The notes: generated by a model from the letters alone, not told the origin. Counted from the stretch's first letter, positions 33,395 through 41,789 are shown. The stretch is 64,000 nucleotides of DNA from Croceicoccus sediminis (GCF_007570835.1 NZ_SUNC01000001.1:1426001-1490000), one strand, 5' to 3'. Numbers and translations are program-made.

Positions 33395-33861
33395 CAGGCG
33401 ACCTGCTGCCTCTCGAACGCGAAGGCGCAGTTGGGATCGACGATCTGCAGCAATTCGACGACATTGCCGTCGCAGTCACGGCCATATGTCGCGCGGGTCG
33501 CGGCACTGCCGCCCGGCGGGCAGTTGAACTCCATGCCCAGTGCCTTCAGCCGTTCGTATTCCGCGAAGACATCGTCGCAATAGAGGCACAAGTGCGTGAT
33601 GCCACGGTCGCACATGCGCGGGCGCACGTCCCGTGGGTCGTTGCTGGCATATTCGAAAACCTCGATATGCAAGTTGCCCAATCGGATCATCGCGTATTTC
33701 GCCTGGCTGTCCTTCAGGCCGACCATCGTGTCGATGCGCTCGTTCCCCGGCTCCCAACCGCCGCCGCCCGCACGTTCGAACCCGAACCAGCGTTCGTAGT
33801 GATCGACGAAGCGTTCAATATCCGGCGTCGAGATCGCCAGGTGGTGAACCCCGCGGATCAT
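33394..33861 (-). CDS. VOC-superfamily protein
   Basis: A 155-residue single-chain VOC protein beginning MIRGVHHLAISTPDIERFVDHY. The first metal-site His is in G-V-H-H-L-A; a second His is in ITHLCLYCDD, and Glu may be in DGNVVELLQIVD. This is the pattern of glyoxalase or methylmalonyl-CoA-epimerase-like enzymes and of some extradiol dioxygenases. The ATG at 33861 overlaps the SDR stop (ATGA); a longer open frame upstream is an artefact of the overlapping gene. Function open. Confidence 0.8.
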   Translation of the reverse strand: MIRGVHHLAISTPDIERFVDHYERWFGFERAGGGGWEPGNERIDTMVGLKDSQAKYAMIRLGNLHIEVFEYASNDPRDVRPRMCDRGITHLCLYCDDVFAEYERLKALGMEFNCPPGGSAATRATYGRDCDGNVVELLQIVDPNCAFAFERQQVA

Positions 33862-34661
33862 TCGGCGGCTTCCGCGGCCCGTGCGGACTTCACCGCAGTC
33901 ACGATCTCTCGATTGGTGGGATTGCGGCGCAGGGTCAGCCCGCCGTTCACCTGCAGGACCTGCCCGGTCATGAAGCAGGCATCGCTGGCCAGCCATGAAA
34001 CGGCCTCGGCGATGTCCTCGCTCGTCCCCACGCGGCCCAGCGGGTATTCCTTGGTGAAGGTATCGACGATCGCTTCGTTCTTCGAAGCAGCCTCGGTCAT
34101 CGGGGTCACGGTAAAGCCCGGCGCGACCGAATTGGCGCGAATGCCGCGATGGCCGAATTCGTTGGCGACACAGCGGATGACATGGTCGGCCCCCGCCTTC
34201 GTCCCCATGTAGGCGGCATGGTCTTCCAGCATGATCGAGGCCGTTGCCGACGAAATCTGGATCAGCGAACCACCGTCGTTCATCGCGCGCAACATCGCCT
34301 GGTAAAACAGGAACGCGCCCGTGAACTGAAGCGCGGCCATCTTCTCGATGTCTTCCTTGGTGTTCTTGAGGAACGGCTTCAACAGGCCCCACCCTGTGGC
34401 ATTCACCGCGATGTCCAGCCCGCCGAACCCGTCGACCGCCGCCTTGGCCAGTCTTTCGAGGTCTTCCTCGCTGGTCAGGTCGCAATCGCCTACCGCGATG
34501 CCGCCGATCTCCTTTGCAAGGTCCTTAAGCGGCCCGGCATTGCGGCCCGCGACGACGACTTTTGCGCCGTCGCTCGCCAGCCTGCGCGCGATGACCTGCG
34601 CCATGTTGTCCCGGTTCGCCGCGCCCATGACGACGGCGACCTTTCCGTTCAGATCGGCCAT
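33858..34661 (-). CDS. Short-chain dehydrogenase/reductase (SDR)
   Basis: A 267-residue SDR with an unusual cofactor loop, MGAANRDNMAQVIA, of the divergent enoyl-reductase-like type, and V-N-A-T-G-W-G instead of N-N-A-G. The catalytic Ser lies in ISSATAS, and Tyr/Lys in A-Y-M-G-T-K. The ATG at 34661 has GAGGAGG seven bases upstream; an alternative ATG at 34679 is less well placed. It is second in the Rieske-SDR-VOC-TesB-MaoC operon. A short C-terminal tail (SARAAEAAE) is rich in Ala and Glu. Confidence 0.85.
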   Translation of the reverse strand: MADLNGKVAVVMGAANRDNMAQVIARRLASDGAKVVVAGRNAGPLKDLAKEIGGIAVGDCDLTSEEDLERLAKAAVDGFGGLDIAVNATGWGLLKPFLKNTKEDIEKMAALQFTGAFLFYQAMLRAMNDGGSLIQISSATASIMLEDHAAYMGTKAGADHVIRCVANEFGHRGIRANSVAPGFTVTPMTEAASKNEAIVDTFTKEYPLGRVGTSEDIAEAVSWLASDACFMTGQVLQVNGGLTLRRNPTNREIVTAVKSARAAEAAE

Positions 34662-34707
34662 GCAAGGCCTCCTCTCCAACTAGTGTCCTGCCGGCTCTTG
34701 CGGCCGA

Positions 34708-35934
34708 TCAGTCCTTCTGAACCCAGTCGCCCAGAACCTGTTCGACCCGGGCATGTTCGGGCACCCGGTTCAAGCCAATCCGGCGGTCCAGTTCCTCGTG
34801 CCAGTGGTAGATGCGGCGTTCCTGGTAGTTTAGCGGCATCCCCCTGAAGCCGGGGCTTTCCAGCGAGGCCTGGATCTGCGGCGCGTACTGCAGGTCCTCG
34901 TAAAGAATACGCTCCCAGTTGCTGAGGCGCGTGGGCCAGAGCGGGTGCGGATTTTCCGGATCGTGGTCGGGCGCAAGCCAGCTCGACACGACACGCGACC
35001 GGCGCGGGCCGAGCGGCCAGAATTGAAGAATCGGGATGCCCGTCGGTGCAGGCGGCATCACGAAGTTCGGATAGATCTGGTAGCTGACGTTGTTCTTGGC
35101 CGGAAACTCGGTGATCGAGGGGATTTCGGGCATGCCGACCGTTCCCGGATCGACCCAGTCGGGGCGGCGGTTGGGCGTTGCCATGCGGCTGTGCCCCTTG
35201 GGCCAGAGCGTGACGATCATCGCCCGGTGATCAAGGAACCGGTCCACCGTGTCGATGTGGATCGATTTGAGGTGATAGACCTCCAGAAACGCGTCGAGCA
35301 GGACCTTGACGTTGCAATCCACCTCGTATTCGCGGCTGTCGACGAGGCGCAGCTTGTCGAGCTCGAACTGTTCCAGCTGCTCGGCCATTGGGCCGATGTG
35401 TTCCATCAGCGGCTCTGCATCTTCGTCCTTGTTCACGAAGATCATGGAGCCGAGCAGTTCGCAGCGTACCTGCACGAGGCTGCGGCACGAGAAATCGAGG
35501 TCCACGAAATCGCGCTTGTCGCGCACCGCCGTCAGCTTGCCATCAAGCGTGTAGCTCCACCCGTGATAGCCGCAGACGAAGCCGCGGTCCTTGCCGCTGT
35601 CTTCGGTGACCAACGGGGCGCCGCGGTGCTGGCAGGTGTTGTAGAACGCCTTGTATTCGTCCTGCAGCGTGCGCACGACGATGATCGGCACGCCCGAATT
35701 GCGCCACAGGAACCACGAGCCCTTTTCGGGAAGCTGGTCGACATGGCCGGCATAGAGCCAGGCCTTGTCCCACATCATTTCCTTTTCGAGCCGCAGGAAT
35801 TCCGCGTCGGTATAACGGCTGCCCGGAATGTCGGGCAGGTTCGGGAATCCCTCGGGCGGGCCTTTGCGGTCCCGTTCGTAGTCCATCCGCGCGAAGTCGT
35901 TTTCCGGTTTTTGGTTGGTCACCAGATCGAGCAT
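34708..35934 (-). CDS. Rieske non-haem iron oxygenase, alpha subunit
   Basis: A 408-residue Rieske oxygenase that is the most divergent of the four in the window. Rieske ligands are C101-x-H103-x17-C121-x2-H124 (CQHRG and CGYHGW). The iron site has E218, H221 and H226 (FLEVYHLKSIH). It is shorter than the others (408 versus 448-455 residues). The ATG at 35934 has GGAG about ten bases upstream. It heads the five-gene minus-strand operon and is preceded by operator copy 8, 63 bp upstream. It may act late in the pathway on a different intermediate. Confidence 0.9.
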   Translation of the reverse strand: MLDLVTNQKPENDFARMDYERDRKGPPEGFPNLPDIPGSRYTDAEFLRLEKEMMWDKAWLYAGHVDQLPEKGSWFLWRNSGVPIIVVRTLQDEYKAFYNTCQHRGAPLVTEDSGKDRGFVCGYHGWSYTLDGKLTAVRDKRDFVDLDFSCRSLVQVRCELLGSMIFVNKDEDAEPLMEHIGPMAEQLEQFELDKLRLVDSREYEVDCNVKVLLDAFLEVYHLKSIHIDTVDRFLDHRAMIVTLWPKGHSRMATPNRRPDWVDPGTVGMPEIPSITEFPAKNNVSYQIYPNFVMPPAPTGIPILQFWPLGPRRSRVVSSWLAPDHDPENPHPLWPTRLSNWERILYEDLQYAPQIQASLESPGFRGMPLNYQERRIYHWHEELDRRIGLNRVPEHARVEQVLGDWVQKD

Positions 35935-35996
35935 CGATGTTCTCTCCCATGCATCGTGCGAGCGCGATGGGGATAGCGCTCCGATGTTCTAATAAA

Positions 35997-36012
35997 AACA
36001 TACATGACTGTT
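35997..36012. promoter_or_regulatory. Palindromic operator, copy 8
   Basis: Core AACATA-CATG-ACTGTT between A and T tracts. It lies between the divergent Rieske operon (35934) and a TetR gene (36148). Confidence 0.75.
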
Positions 36013-36069
36013 TTTGATTCGTCACGCACGATGGTTGCGAAACTACTCCTTCCAGGTCTAGAACGTCAA

Positions 36070-36084
36070 CAAGCGTGATGCTTG
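36070..36084. promoter_or_regulatory. Inverted repeat upstream of a TetR gene
   Basis: CAAGC-GTGAT-GCTTG, perfect 5-bp arms, 64 bp before the TetR start. It is unlike the shared operator and could be the target of the regulator encoded at 36148. The significance of a 10-base palindrome is limited. Confidence 0.3.
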
Positions 36085-36147
36085 ACCCCTGCTAAGTGCA
36101 GAATCTTGCCAAACGTGCGTTTGGTTGGGGCGGTTGAGAGAGGATCG

Positions 36148-36780
36148 ATGAATACGACTGTCCTCGACGAAAATGCACCGGGCAATACCGGGCAGCGCAA
36201 GGACCGTGACGAACGCTGGGCGCAAGTCGTTGCCGTGTCCGCGGAACTCTTCGCGCAAAAGGGCTACGAGGCGACTTCGCTGCGCGAGATCGCAGAACGC
36301 GTCGGGATGCTGAAAGGCAGCCTCTACCACTACATCAGCGGCAAGAGCGACTTGCTCGTCCACGTCCTGAGAGAAGCGCACGCGCGCGGCGTCCTGCGCC
36401 TGACCGATATCGCACGGCGGGAGGGGCGGGCCATCGAATGCCTTGAACAGGTCGCCGCAGCCCATGCGAAATACATCTGCACCGAACGCGTCTTCACCGC
36501 CGGTTTTATCGAGGCGCACGTCCACCTGACGCCCGGGCAGGCCCGCGAGTTCGACCTTGCCGAACGCGGCTATCGCAAGAGCGTGGAGAGACTGATCGCG
36601 CGCGGGCAGGCCGAAGGCGACTTGCGCGACGATCTCGAACCCAAGGTCTGCGCGCTGTGCCTTCTGGGCTTTCTCAATTCGCTCCACAATTGGGTCAAGC
36701 CGTCGAGCGGCCTCACCACTCGCCGCCTTTGCGATCATGCGCTGACAATGGGCCTCGGCGGCCTCAGAAAGACGCTGTGA
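36148..36780 (+). CDS. TetR-family transcriptional regulator
   Basis: A 210-residue TetR protein: RWAQVVAVSAELFAQKGY, then SLREIAERVGMLKGSLYHYI as HTH. This is a FadR/KstR2-like N-terminus found in regulators of CoA-ester degradation. ATG at 36148 follows GAGAGG. It is divergent from the Rieske operon; both the shared operator (copy 8) and a separate inverted repeat at 36070 lie in the gap. Its recognition helix differs from the paralogous pair at 25940 and 41786. It converges on the enoyl-CoA hydratase gene with a gap of eight bases. Confidence 0.88.
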   Translation: MNTTVLDENAPGNTGQRKDRDERWAQVVAVSAELFAQKGYEATSLREIAERVGMLKGSLYHYISGKSDLLVHVLREAHARGVLRLTDIARREGRAIECLEQVAAAHAKYICTERVFTAGFIEAHVHLTPGQAREFDLAERGYRKSVERLIARGQAEGDLRDDLEPKVCALCLLGFLNSLHNWVKPSSGLTTRRLCDHALTMGLGGLRKTL

Positions 36781-36788
36781 CGCGCGGC

Positions 36789-37559
36789 TCAGCCCTCGTC
36801 GAAGGCGGCACCGCGCTTTTCGGCATAGGCCGTAACCCCCTCGCGGCTGTCCGCGCTGTCCAGCGTCGCCTTGCCCCACGCGTTGCCGAATGCCAGCGCC
36901 TGTTCCAGCGGGATGCCGGTGGAAAGCTCGTAAAGCTCGCGCCCGTTGCGGATCGCCTCCCAGCTGTTTTCCAGCATGCCACCCGTCACCGCCAACGTCC
37001 GATCCATCAGTTCGCTTCCCGGCACGACTTCGGTCACGATGCCCAGATCGTAAAGACGGCGCGCGGGAAACAGTTCGCCGGTCATGATCATGGCCAGCGC
37101 CGTGGCGCGCGGAACCTGCCGGGCCAGCCGCTGAATACCGCCGGCAAATGCGAAAAGCCCGCGCTTCACCTCGCTCAATCCCATCAGCGCGTGATCGGCG
37201 GCAAACACCATGTCGCAGGCCAGCATGATTTCGAACCCGCCCGCAACCGCGGTCCCGTTGATCGCGGCGATCAGCGGTTTCTTTCGCGTGCGTTCGGTGA
37301 TGCCGCCAAAGCCCCTGCCGGGGATCAGGCCATGCCCGGCACCGTGTTCGGCCGCTTCCTTCAGGTCCATCCCCGCGCAAAAGGCGCGGTCGCCCGTGCC
37401 GGTGATGATCATCGCGCCGATAGCGTCGTCCGCCTCGGCCTCGGTTATCGCCGCGTCGAGCGCGGCCGACGTGGCGGCGTCGAGCGAATTGGAGGCCTTC
37501 GGCCTGTCGATCCGCAGCACGCACACTTTGCCGACCGTTTGCGTGACCAGAACTGTCAT
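36789..37559 (-). CDS. Enoyl-CoA hydratase/isomerase family protein
   Basis: A 256-residue crotonase-fold protein. Motifs: RAFCAGMDLKEAAE for the oxyanion and CoA loop, AINGTAVAGGFEIMLACD, and LSEVKRGLFAFAGGIQRLAR. The first catalytic Glu of hydratases (in A-x-G-G-G-x-E-L) is matched by G-G-F-E-I, and the second by S-E-V. It would hydrate or isomerise an enoyl-CoA. SD GGAG before the ATG at 37559. It is divergent from a VOC gene with a gap of only 26 bp, so promoters must lie inside the opposing gene. Confidence 0.88.
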   Translation of the reverse strand: MTVLVTQTVGKVCVLRIDRPKASNSLDAATSAALDAAITEAEADDAIGAMIITGTGDRAFCAGMDLKEAAEHGAGHGLIPGRGFGGITERTRKKPLIAAINGTAVAGGFEIMLACDMVFAADHALMGLSEVKRGLFAFAGGIQRLARQVPRATALAMIMTGELFPARRLYDLGIVTEVVPGSELMDRTLAVTGGMLENSWEAIRNGRELYELSTGIPLEQALAFGNAWGKATLDSADSREGVTAYAEKRGAAFDEG

Positions 37560-37585
37560 GACGCCATTCTCCCGGAGATCGAACG

Positions 37586-38050
37586 TTGAAAAGCATTGCC
37601 AACCTGCACCACCACGGCAGGATCGTGACCGACATTGCCGCGTCCATCGTCGCTCTCGAACGCGATCTGGGCATGAATTTCGCGCCGGTGCGCAAGTTCG
37701 ATCCGATCCGCGTCTGGCTGCCCGATGACGGTTGGGGCGAGGCGCATATTGCCGTCACTTATTCGCGTGCAGGGCCGATCCATACCGAACTGATCGAGAT
37801 GCTGGCTCCCGGTCCTTACGAGGTGTTGAGGGCGGTTTCGACCGATCATGTCGGCGCCTGGGTGGCGAACGTCGGTGACGAGGTCGAGGCGCTTCTGGCC
37901 GATGGCTGGACCCTCGTCATGGCCGGGGCCTCGCCCAAGCATCGCTATGGCCAGATGGCCTATCTGTCGAAGGACGAAGGACCGGTTCTCGAACTGGTCG
38001 GAGAACCGATCCGCCCGATGATCGAGGAATGGATCGCCGCGGCGGGTTGA
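37586..38050 (+). CDS. VOC-superfamily protein with TTG start
   Basis: A 154-residue VOC protein. ANLHHHGRIVTDIAASIVAL begins module one, with the metal His in H-H-H; HTELIEMLAPG offers the Glu, and a second Glu is in VLELVGEP. The frame starts with TTG at 37586 preceded by CGGAGATC; no better start is nearby. It is the third VOC protein in the region and unlike the others in sequence. It is flanked on both sides by minus-strand genes, so it is probably transcribed alone from a promoter within the hydratase gene. Confidence 0.72.
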   Translation: MKSIANLHHHGRIVTDIAASIVALERDLGMNFAPVRKFDPIRVWLPDDGWGEAHIAVTYSRAGPIHTELIEMLAPGPYEVLRAVSTDHVGAWVANVGDEVEALLADGWTLVMAGASPKHRYGQMAYLSKDEGPVLELVGEPIRPMIEEWIAAAG

Positions 38051-38078
38051 AGCGCGAAGACCGGTCACACCCCCGACC

Positions 38079-39230
38079 TCACAAAGTCGCCATGCTGCCC
38101 AGGATCACGGTCGCCTGGCTGGACAGGGTGCCGCCATTCCCGTGCGCCAGCGCGATATTCACGTCATCGAGCTGGTTCGCCGCCTCTCCGCGAATCTGGC
38201 GTGCGGCTTCGATGATCGCGAACAGGCCGTACATGCCGGGGTGGCAACAGGACAACCCGCCGCCATTGGTGTTGACCGGCAGGCTGCCGCCGGGCGCGAT
38301 TGCGCCGGATGCCACGAACGGACCGCCCTCGCCCTTGGCGCAAAATCCCAGGTCTTCGAGGAACAGGATCGTGTTGATCGTGAAGGCGTCGTAAAGCTGG
38401 GCCGTGTCGATGTCTGCCGGGGTGACGCCGGCCATCGCCATCGCGCGCTCTCCCGATTCGCGTGCGCCGGTCATCGTCAGGTTCGGCGCCTGCGCGACCG
38501 AGTTCCACCACGTCGCCGCCGCAGAGCCCAGCACGGGGACCGGCACTTTCGCGCAGTCTTTCGCGCGGTCCATTCGCGTCATCACGATCGCCGCGGCACC
38601 GTCGGTCACGAGGCAGCAGTCCGCTTTCGAAAGCGGCGTGCTGATCATGCGGGCCGAAAGGCAATCCTCCATCGTCAGGGGGCCGCGGGCGAAAGCCTCC
38701 GGATTGGTCTGCGCCCAGGCCCGCGCCGCGAGCGCGACCGAGGCCATCTCCTCGCGCGTGGTGCCAAACACGTGCATGTGACGTGCTGCCGCAAGGGCAT
38801 AGGACGACAGCGGGAAGAGCGGCTTGTAAGGCTCGTCCCACTGATTGTTCGTAATTTTCGTCGCCAGCTTCCCGCCGCTTGTCCGCTGGTTCGAACCGTA
38901 GGCGATAAGGGCGCAGTCGATGTACCCGGCTTCCAGCGCCAGCGCGGCGCTGGCGATGTGGCTCATGAAGGCCGACCCGCCCGTTCGGTTGTTGTCGGTG
39001 TAACGCGGCCTGATGCCGAGATATTCGGCAAAAGACAGGCCTGCGAAGAAATCCGTCGGCTGACAGACGTAAAGCGCATCGACATCGGCCAGCGTCATAC
39101 CGGCATCGTCCAGCGCCATCAGGCCCGCCTTGGCCGTCAGTTCCATCGAGCTATGGCCCGGCGCCTCGCCGACGCCATATGTCGCAAGTCCAGCAATCGC
39201 GGTCCGCCCGCGCGGGAAGACGTCGCTCAT
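38079..39230 (-). CDS. Thiolase-superfamily protein without catalytic cysteines (aldolase-like)
   Basis: A 383-residue SCP-x/thiolase-fold protein. The nucleophile region reads R-Y-T-D-N-N-R-T-G-G-S-A-F where thiolases have a Cys, and the C-terminal loop is A-L-A-H-G-N-G-G instead of C-x-G-G. The G-H-P-like element is C-C-H-P-G. The same loss defines steroid side-chain aldolase Ltp2, which works with a DUF35 partner in a repurposed thiolase site. Here the partner gene lies directly upstream (ATGA overlap at 39227-39230). A retro-aldol cleavage of a beta-hydroxyacyl-CoA is therefore as likely as thiolysis. It is last in the CoA-transferase operon. Confidence 0.82.
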   Translation of the reverse strand: MSDVFPRGRTAIAGLATYGVGEAPGHSSMELTAKAGLMALDDAGMTLADVDALYVCQPTDFFAGLSFAEYLGIRPRYTDNNRTGGSAFMSHIASAALALEAGYIDCALIAYGSNQRTSGGKLATKITNNQWDEPYKPLFPLSSYALAAARHMHVFGTTREEMASVALAARAWAQTNPEAFARGPLTMEDCLSARMISTPLSKADCCLVTDGAAAIVMTRMDRAKDCAKVPVPVLGSAAATWWNSVAQAPNLTMTGARESGERAMAMAGVTPADIDTAQLYDAFTINTILFLEDLGFCAKGEGGPFVASGAIAPGGSLPVNTNGGGLSCCHPGMYGLFAIIEAARQIRGEAANQLDDVNIALAHGNGGTLSSQATVILGSMATL

Positions 39231-39592
39231 GCTGCGTCCCCCACAGGCCGGAACAGCAGGATCGGATCTTCCCCGCTCGTGTCAACGAAAGCCGTGACAT
39301 CCTGTCCGATGGAAAGCGTTTCGGGCGTCACGCCCTCGACCCGGCTCATCAGGCGGGCGCCTTCGTCAAGTTCGACGATGACGACGTTGTAGGGCTCCTG
39401 CGGCGGCCTGCGCTGCACCCATGTCAGCGAATAGATCGTGCCCCTGCCCGAAGCCTCGAACCACTCCAGCTCGCCCTCTCCCGTGCCCGGCGCGGCCACG
39501 CGCGGCGGGAAGATCGCATTGCCCTCTGCCGTGCGTTGCAGCAGCAGGCGTCCTTCGGCCAGCGCCTCACGCCAATGCGCCTCCGGCCCCAT
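39227..39592 (-). CDS. DUF35 OB-fold protein, partner of the thiolase-like gene
   Basis: A 121-residue OB-fold DUF35 protein (SRGTIYSLTWVQR-like strand, VVIVELDEGARLMSRVEG). DUF35 proteins usually have an N-terminal zinc ribbon with four Cys; here the equivalent segment (RLLLQRTAEGNAIFPPRV) has none, so the ribbon is lost or degenerate. The OB fold probably binds acyl-CoA and shuttles it to the thiolase-like partner. The start is at the ATG sharing the A of the CoA-transferase stop (TGATG); a GTG one codon earlier is also possible. Confidence 0.82.
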   Translation of the reverse strand: MGPEAHWREALAEGRLLLQRTAEGNAIFPPRVAAPGTGEGELEWFEASGRGTIYSLTWVQRRPPQEPYNVVIVELDEGARLMSRVEGVTPETLSIGQDVTAFVDTSGEDPILLFRPVGDAA

Positions 39593-40809
39593 CACGCGGC
39601 GACACCCGCCTTTGCCAGCGCTCCGGTCGAAAGCAGGCCCTCGATCTCGCTCTCGCTGAAACCCGCATCGCGCAGGACCGCCTCGCCGTCGCCGCCCAGT
39701 TCGGGTCCGGGGTCGCCGATCGCGCCGGGCGTGTCGGAAAAGCTGGTCGGAATACCGGGAAAGCGGATCGTGCCCATATCGGTCTCACGCTCGTCCCAAA
39801 AGCCTGTCTGTTCAAGGTGCGGGTCGACCAGCAGGTCTTCAAGGCTGGCAATCGCGGTCGCAGGGATATGCGCGCGGCGGAACAGTTCGACCCATTCCTC
39901 TGTCGTGCGCGTTTCCAGCACCCTGGCCACTTGCGCCAGCACTTTGCCGATGTTCTGCGTACGCGTCCGCATGGAGGCGTAGATCGGATCCTTCGACCAG
40001 TCGGGATGGCCAAGCTCAGCAAAGAAATTCTGCCAGTGCCGGTCGTTGTAGATCATGACCCCGATATAGCCGTCCGAAGTGCGATAGGGGCGGCGCGCCT
40101 CGGAAACCGCGCGCGGATATTCGGGCGGTCCCTGCGGCGGCACGAAGAGCGAGCCGCACAAGTGTTCGACCATCGCGAAAGAGACCAGCGTCTCGAACAT
40201 CGGAACCTCGATCTCCTGTCCGCGCCCGGTCTTTTCACGCGCATAGAGCGCGGCCATGACCGAGTAAGCCCCCGTCAGGCCCGCGACCTTGTCCGCGATG
40301 ACGGTCGCCGTATAAGTCGGCACCCCGCTCGAAAGCTTGGCCTGCAGGTCGACGATGCCGGATGCGGCCTGCACGATATCGTCATAGGCAGGGTAATCGC
40401 GGTAGGGCCCTTCGCGCGAAAAGCCGTAGAGATTGGCATATATGATCCGCTCGTTCGCCCCGCGGAGGGCCGCGTAATCGAGGCCCAGCCGCCCGATGGC
40501 GCTGGCCCGCATGGAATGGATGAACACATCCGCCTGCCCCGCCAGCCGCAACAACGTGTCGCGCCCTTCCCGCTTTTTCAGGTCCAGCACGATCGACCGC
40601 TTGCCGCGATTGACGTTGAGGAACATCGCCCCGCGCGAATGGTCCGGGCCCGGCGGGATGAAGCGCGTGGTATCGCCCTGCGGGCTTTCGACCTTGATGA
40701 CATCGGCGCCCAGATCGGCGAAAATCTGCGTGGCATAGGGCCCCATCAGCACGCTTGTCAGGTCCAGCACTTTCACGCCGGCCAATGGCCCCTTGCCGCG
40801 TCCGCTCAC
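39592..40809 (-). CDS. CaiB/BaiF family CoA-transferase (class III)
   Basis: A 405-residue family III CoA-transferase: PLAGVKVLDLTSVLMGPYA at the N-terminus, ADVFIHSMRASAI, the catalytic Asp in Y-P-A-Y-D-D-I-V-Q-A, and R-P-Y-R-T-S-D-G-Y-I-G-V. It transfers CoA from a donor thioester to a carboxylate acceptor, giving an alternative to the ATP-dependent ligase at 26847. It is first in the CoA-transferase/DUF35/thiolase-like operon, with operator copy 9 located 69 bp upstream. Family members in bile-acid, carnitine and aromatic metabolism share this layout. Confidence 0.9.
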   Translation of the reverse strand: MSGRGKGPLAGVKVLDLTSVLMGPYATQIFADLGADVIKVESPQGDTTRFIPPGPDHSRGAMFLNVNRGKRSIVLDLKKREGRDTLLRLAGQADVFIHSMRASAIGRLGLDYAALRGANERIIYANLYGFSREGPYRDYPAYDDIVQAASGIVDLQAKLSSGVPTYTATVIADKVAGLTGAYSVMAALYAREKTGRGQEIEVPMFETLVSFAMVEHLCGSLFVPPQGPPEYPRAVSEARRPYRTSDGYIGVMIYNDRHWQNFFAELGHPDWSKDPIYASMRTRTQNIGKVLAQVARVLETRTTEEWVELFRRAHIPATAIASLEDLLVDPHLEQTGFWDERETDMGTIRFPGIPTSFSDTPGAIGDPGPELGGDGEAVLRDAGFSESEIEGLLSTGALAKAGVAA

Positions 40810-40877
40810 AGGTCTTCTCCACGTATCGACATCGTTTGTCTGCGACAGGGTCTAGCGCACATCACATTTCAAAAAAA

Positions 40878-40893
40878 GACATACATGATTGTC
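40878..40893. promoter_or_regulatory. Palindromic operator, copy 9
   Basis: Core GACATA-CATG-ATTGTC after seven A residues and before a T tract. An ATGGTAG follows, as at copy 4, suggesting the two upstream regions share ancestry. It lies between divergent CoA-transferase and sugar-isomerase-like genes. Confidence 0.75.
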
Positions 40894-40979
40894 TTTTCAT
40901 GGTAGCCCGACGGCAAAGCCGCACCGCGTCAGTCCATGGGCTGGCGAAGCAGAATGGCATTATCGAGAGGAGCCGCCAA

Positions 40980-41789
40980 GTGAGCGACCGTTTCCCGCTT
41001 TCGCTGCACCACCTGACCGCGCTCGACGCTACGCCCGCTCAGTTGATCGAGCTGGCCCGGGACAATGCCTGCACCCACGTCTGCCTGTTTACTTATGTCC
41101 CCGAGGCCGCGCGCGGGGCGTTTCCCATGGTGGTGCCTGCCGACGTCGCGGACTTGCGTAAAGTCATCACGGCAGCGGGCGTCACGGTCTGCAACCTCGA
41201 GGTATTCCCGCTCGATGGGAGTAACGATGTGGCGGGCTTCGCTTCCGCGCTCGACACGGGCGCGGCACTTGGCGCGACGCGGGCGACGGCACATATCCAT
41301 GACGTGGCGGACGAGGATGAGGCGATGGCGCGCTTTGCCACCTTTTGCGACATGGCCTCCGACCACGGGATTACCGCCGGGCTGGAATTCAACGCGTTCT
41401 CGGCCGTAAACGACATCGAAAGCGCGGCGCGGATCGTTCGCGGCGCGGGCCGTGCGAATGGGCAGCTCGTCTGCGACGCATTGCACCTGTTCCGCAACGG
41501 CGGGACAGTGGACGCGGTCGCGGCGCAGGCCGATATCATCGGCTATGCGCAGTTCTGCGATGGACCGATGGAACTCGACCGCGCCGATTGGTGGCGTGAG
41601 GCTGTCGGCACCCGCGAAATGCCGGGACGCGGCGAATTTCCGCTGCGCGAACTGGCAACCGCCTTGCAGGACGGCACCGTGATAGAAGTCGAAGTGCCCC
41701 GAAAGGCCGAACTGAAGCAGGGCATCCCGGCAAGCGAGCGGGTACGCGCCGCCGTCGAAGCGGTGCGGTCCGTGCTCGACCCCGGCTAG
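40980..41789 (+). CDS. Sugar phosphate isomerase/epimerase-like TIM-barrel protein
   Basis: A 269-residue protein of the xylose-isomerase-like/AP endonuclease 2 TIM-barrel family. Metal-ligand candidates follow the usual order: Glu in C-N-L-E-V-F, His in A-H-I-H-D, Glu in GLEFN, His in DALHLFR, and Glu near the end (VEVEVP). It begins with GTG at 40980 (S-D-R-F-P-L-S-L-H-H-L) after GAGAGGAG. Family members isomerise or epimerise sugars, inositols or keto acids. Its stop shares the palindromic CTAG with the stop of the convergent TetR gene. Confidence 0.78.
   Translation: MSDRFPLSLHHLTALDATPAQLIELARDNACTHVCLFTYVPEAARGAFPMVVPADVADLRKVITAAGVTVCNLEVFPLDGSNDVAGFASALDTGAALGATRATAHIHDVADEDEAMARFATFCDMASDHGITAGLEFNAFSAVNDIESAARIVRGAGRANGQLVCDALHLFRNGGTVDAVAAQADIIGYAQFCDGPMELDRADWWREAVGTREMPGRGEFPLRELATALQDGTVIEVEVPRKAELKQGIPASERVRAAVEAVRSVLDPG

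Noticed and set aside
37586-38050. VOC gene as an extradiol dioxygenase
   Set aside because: The single short VOC unit and uncertain metal ligands do not justify a specific ring-cleavage call.
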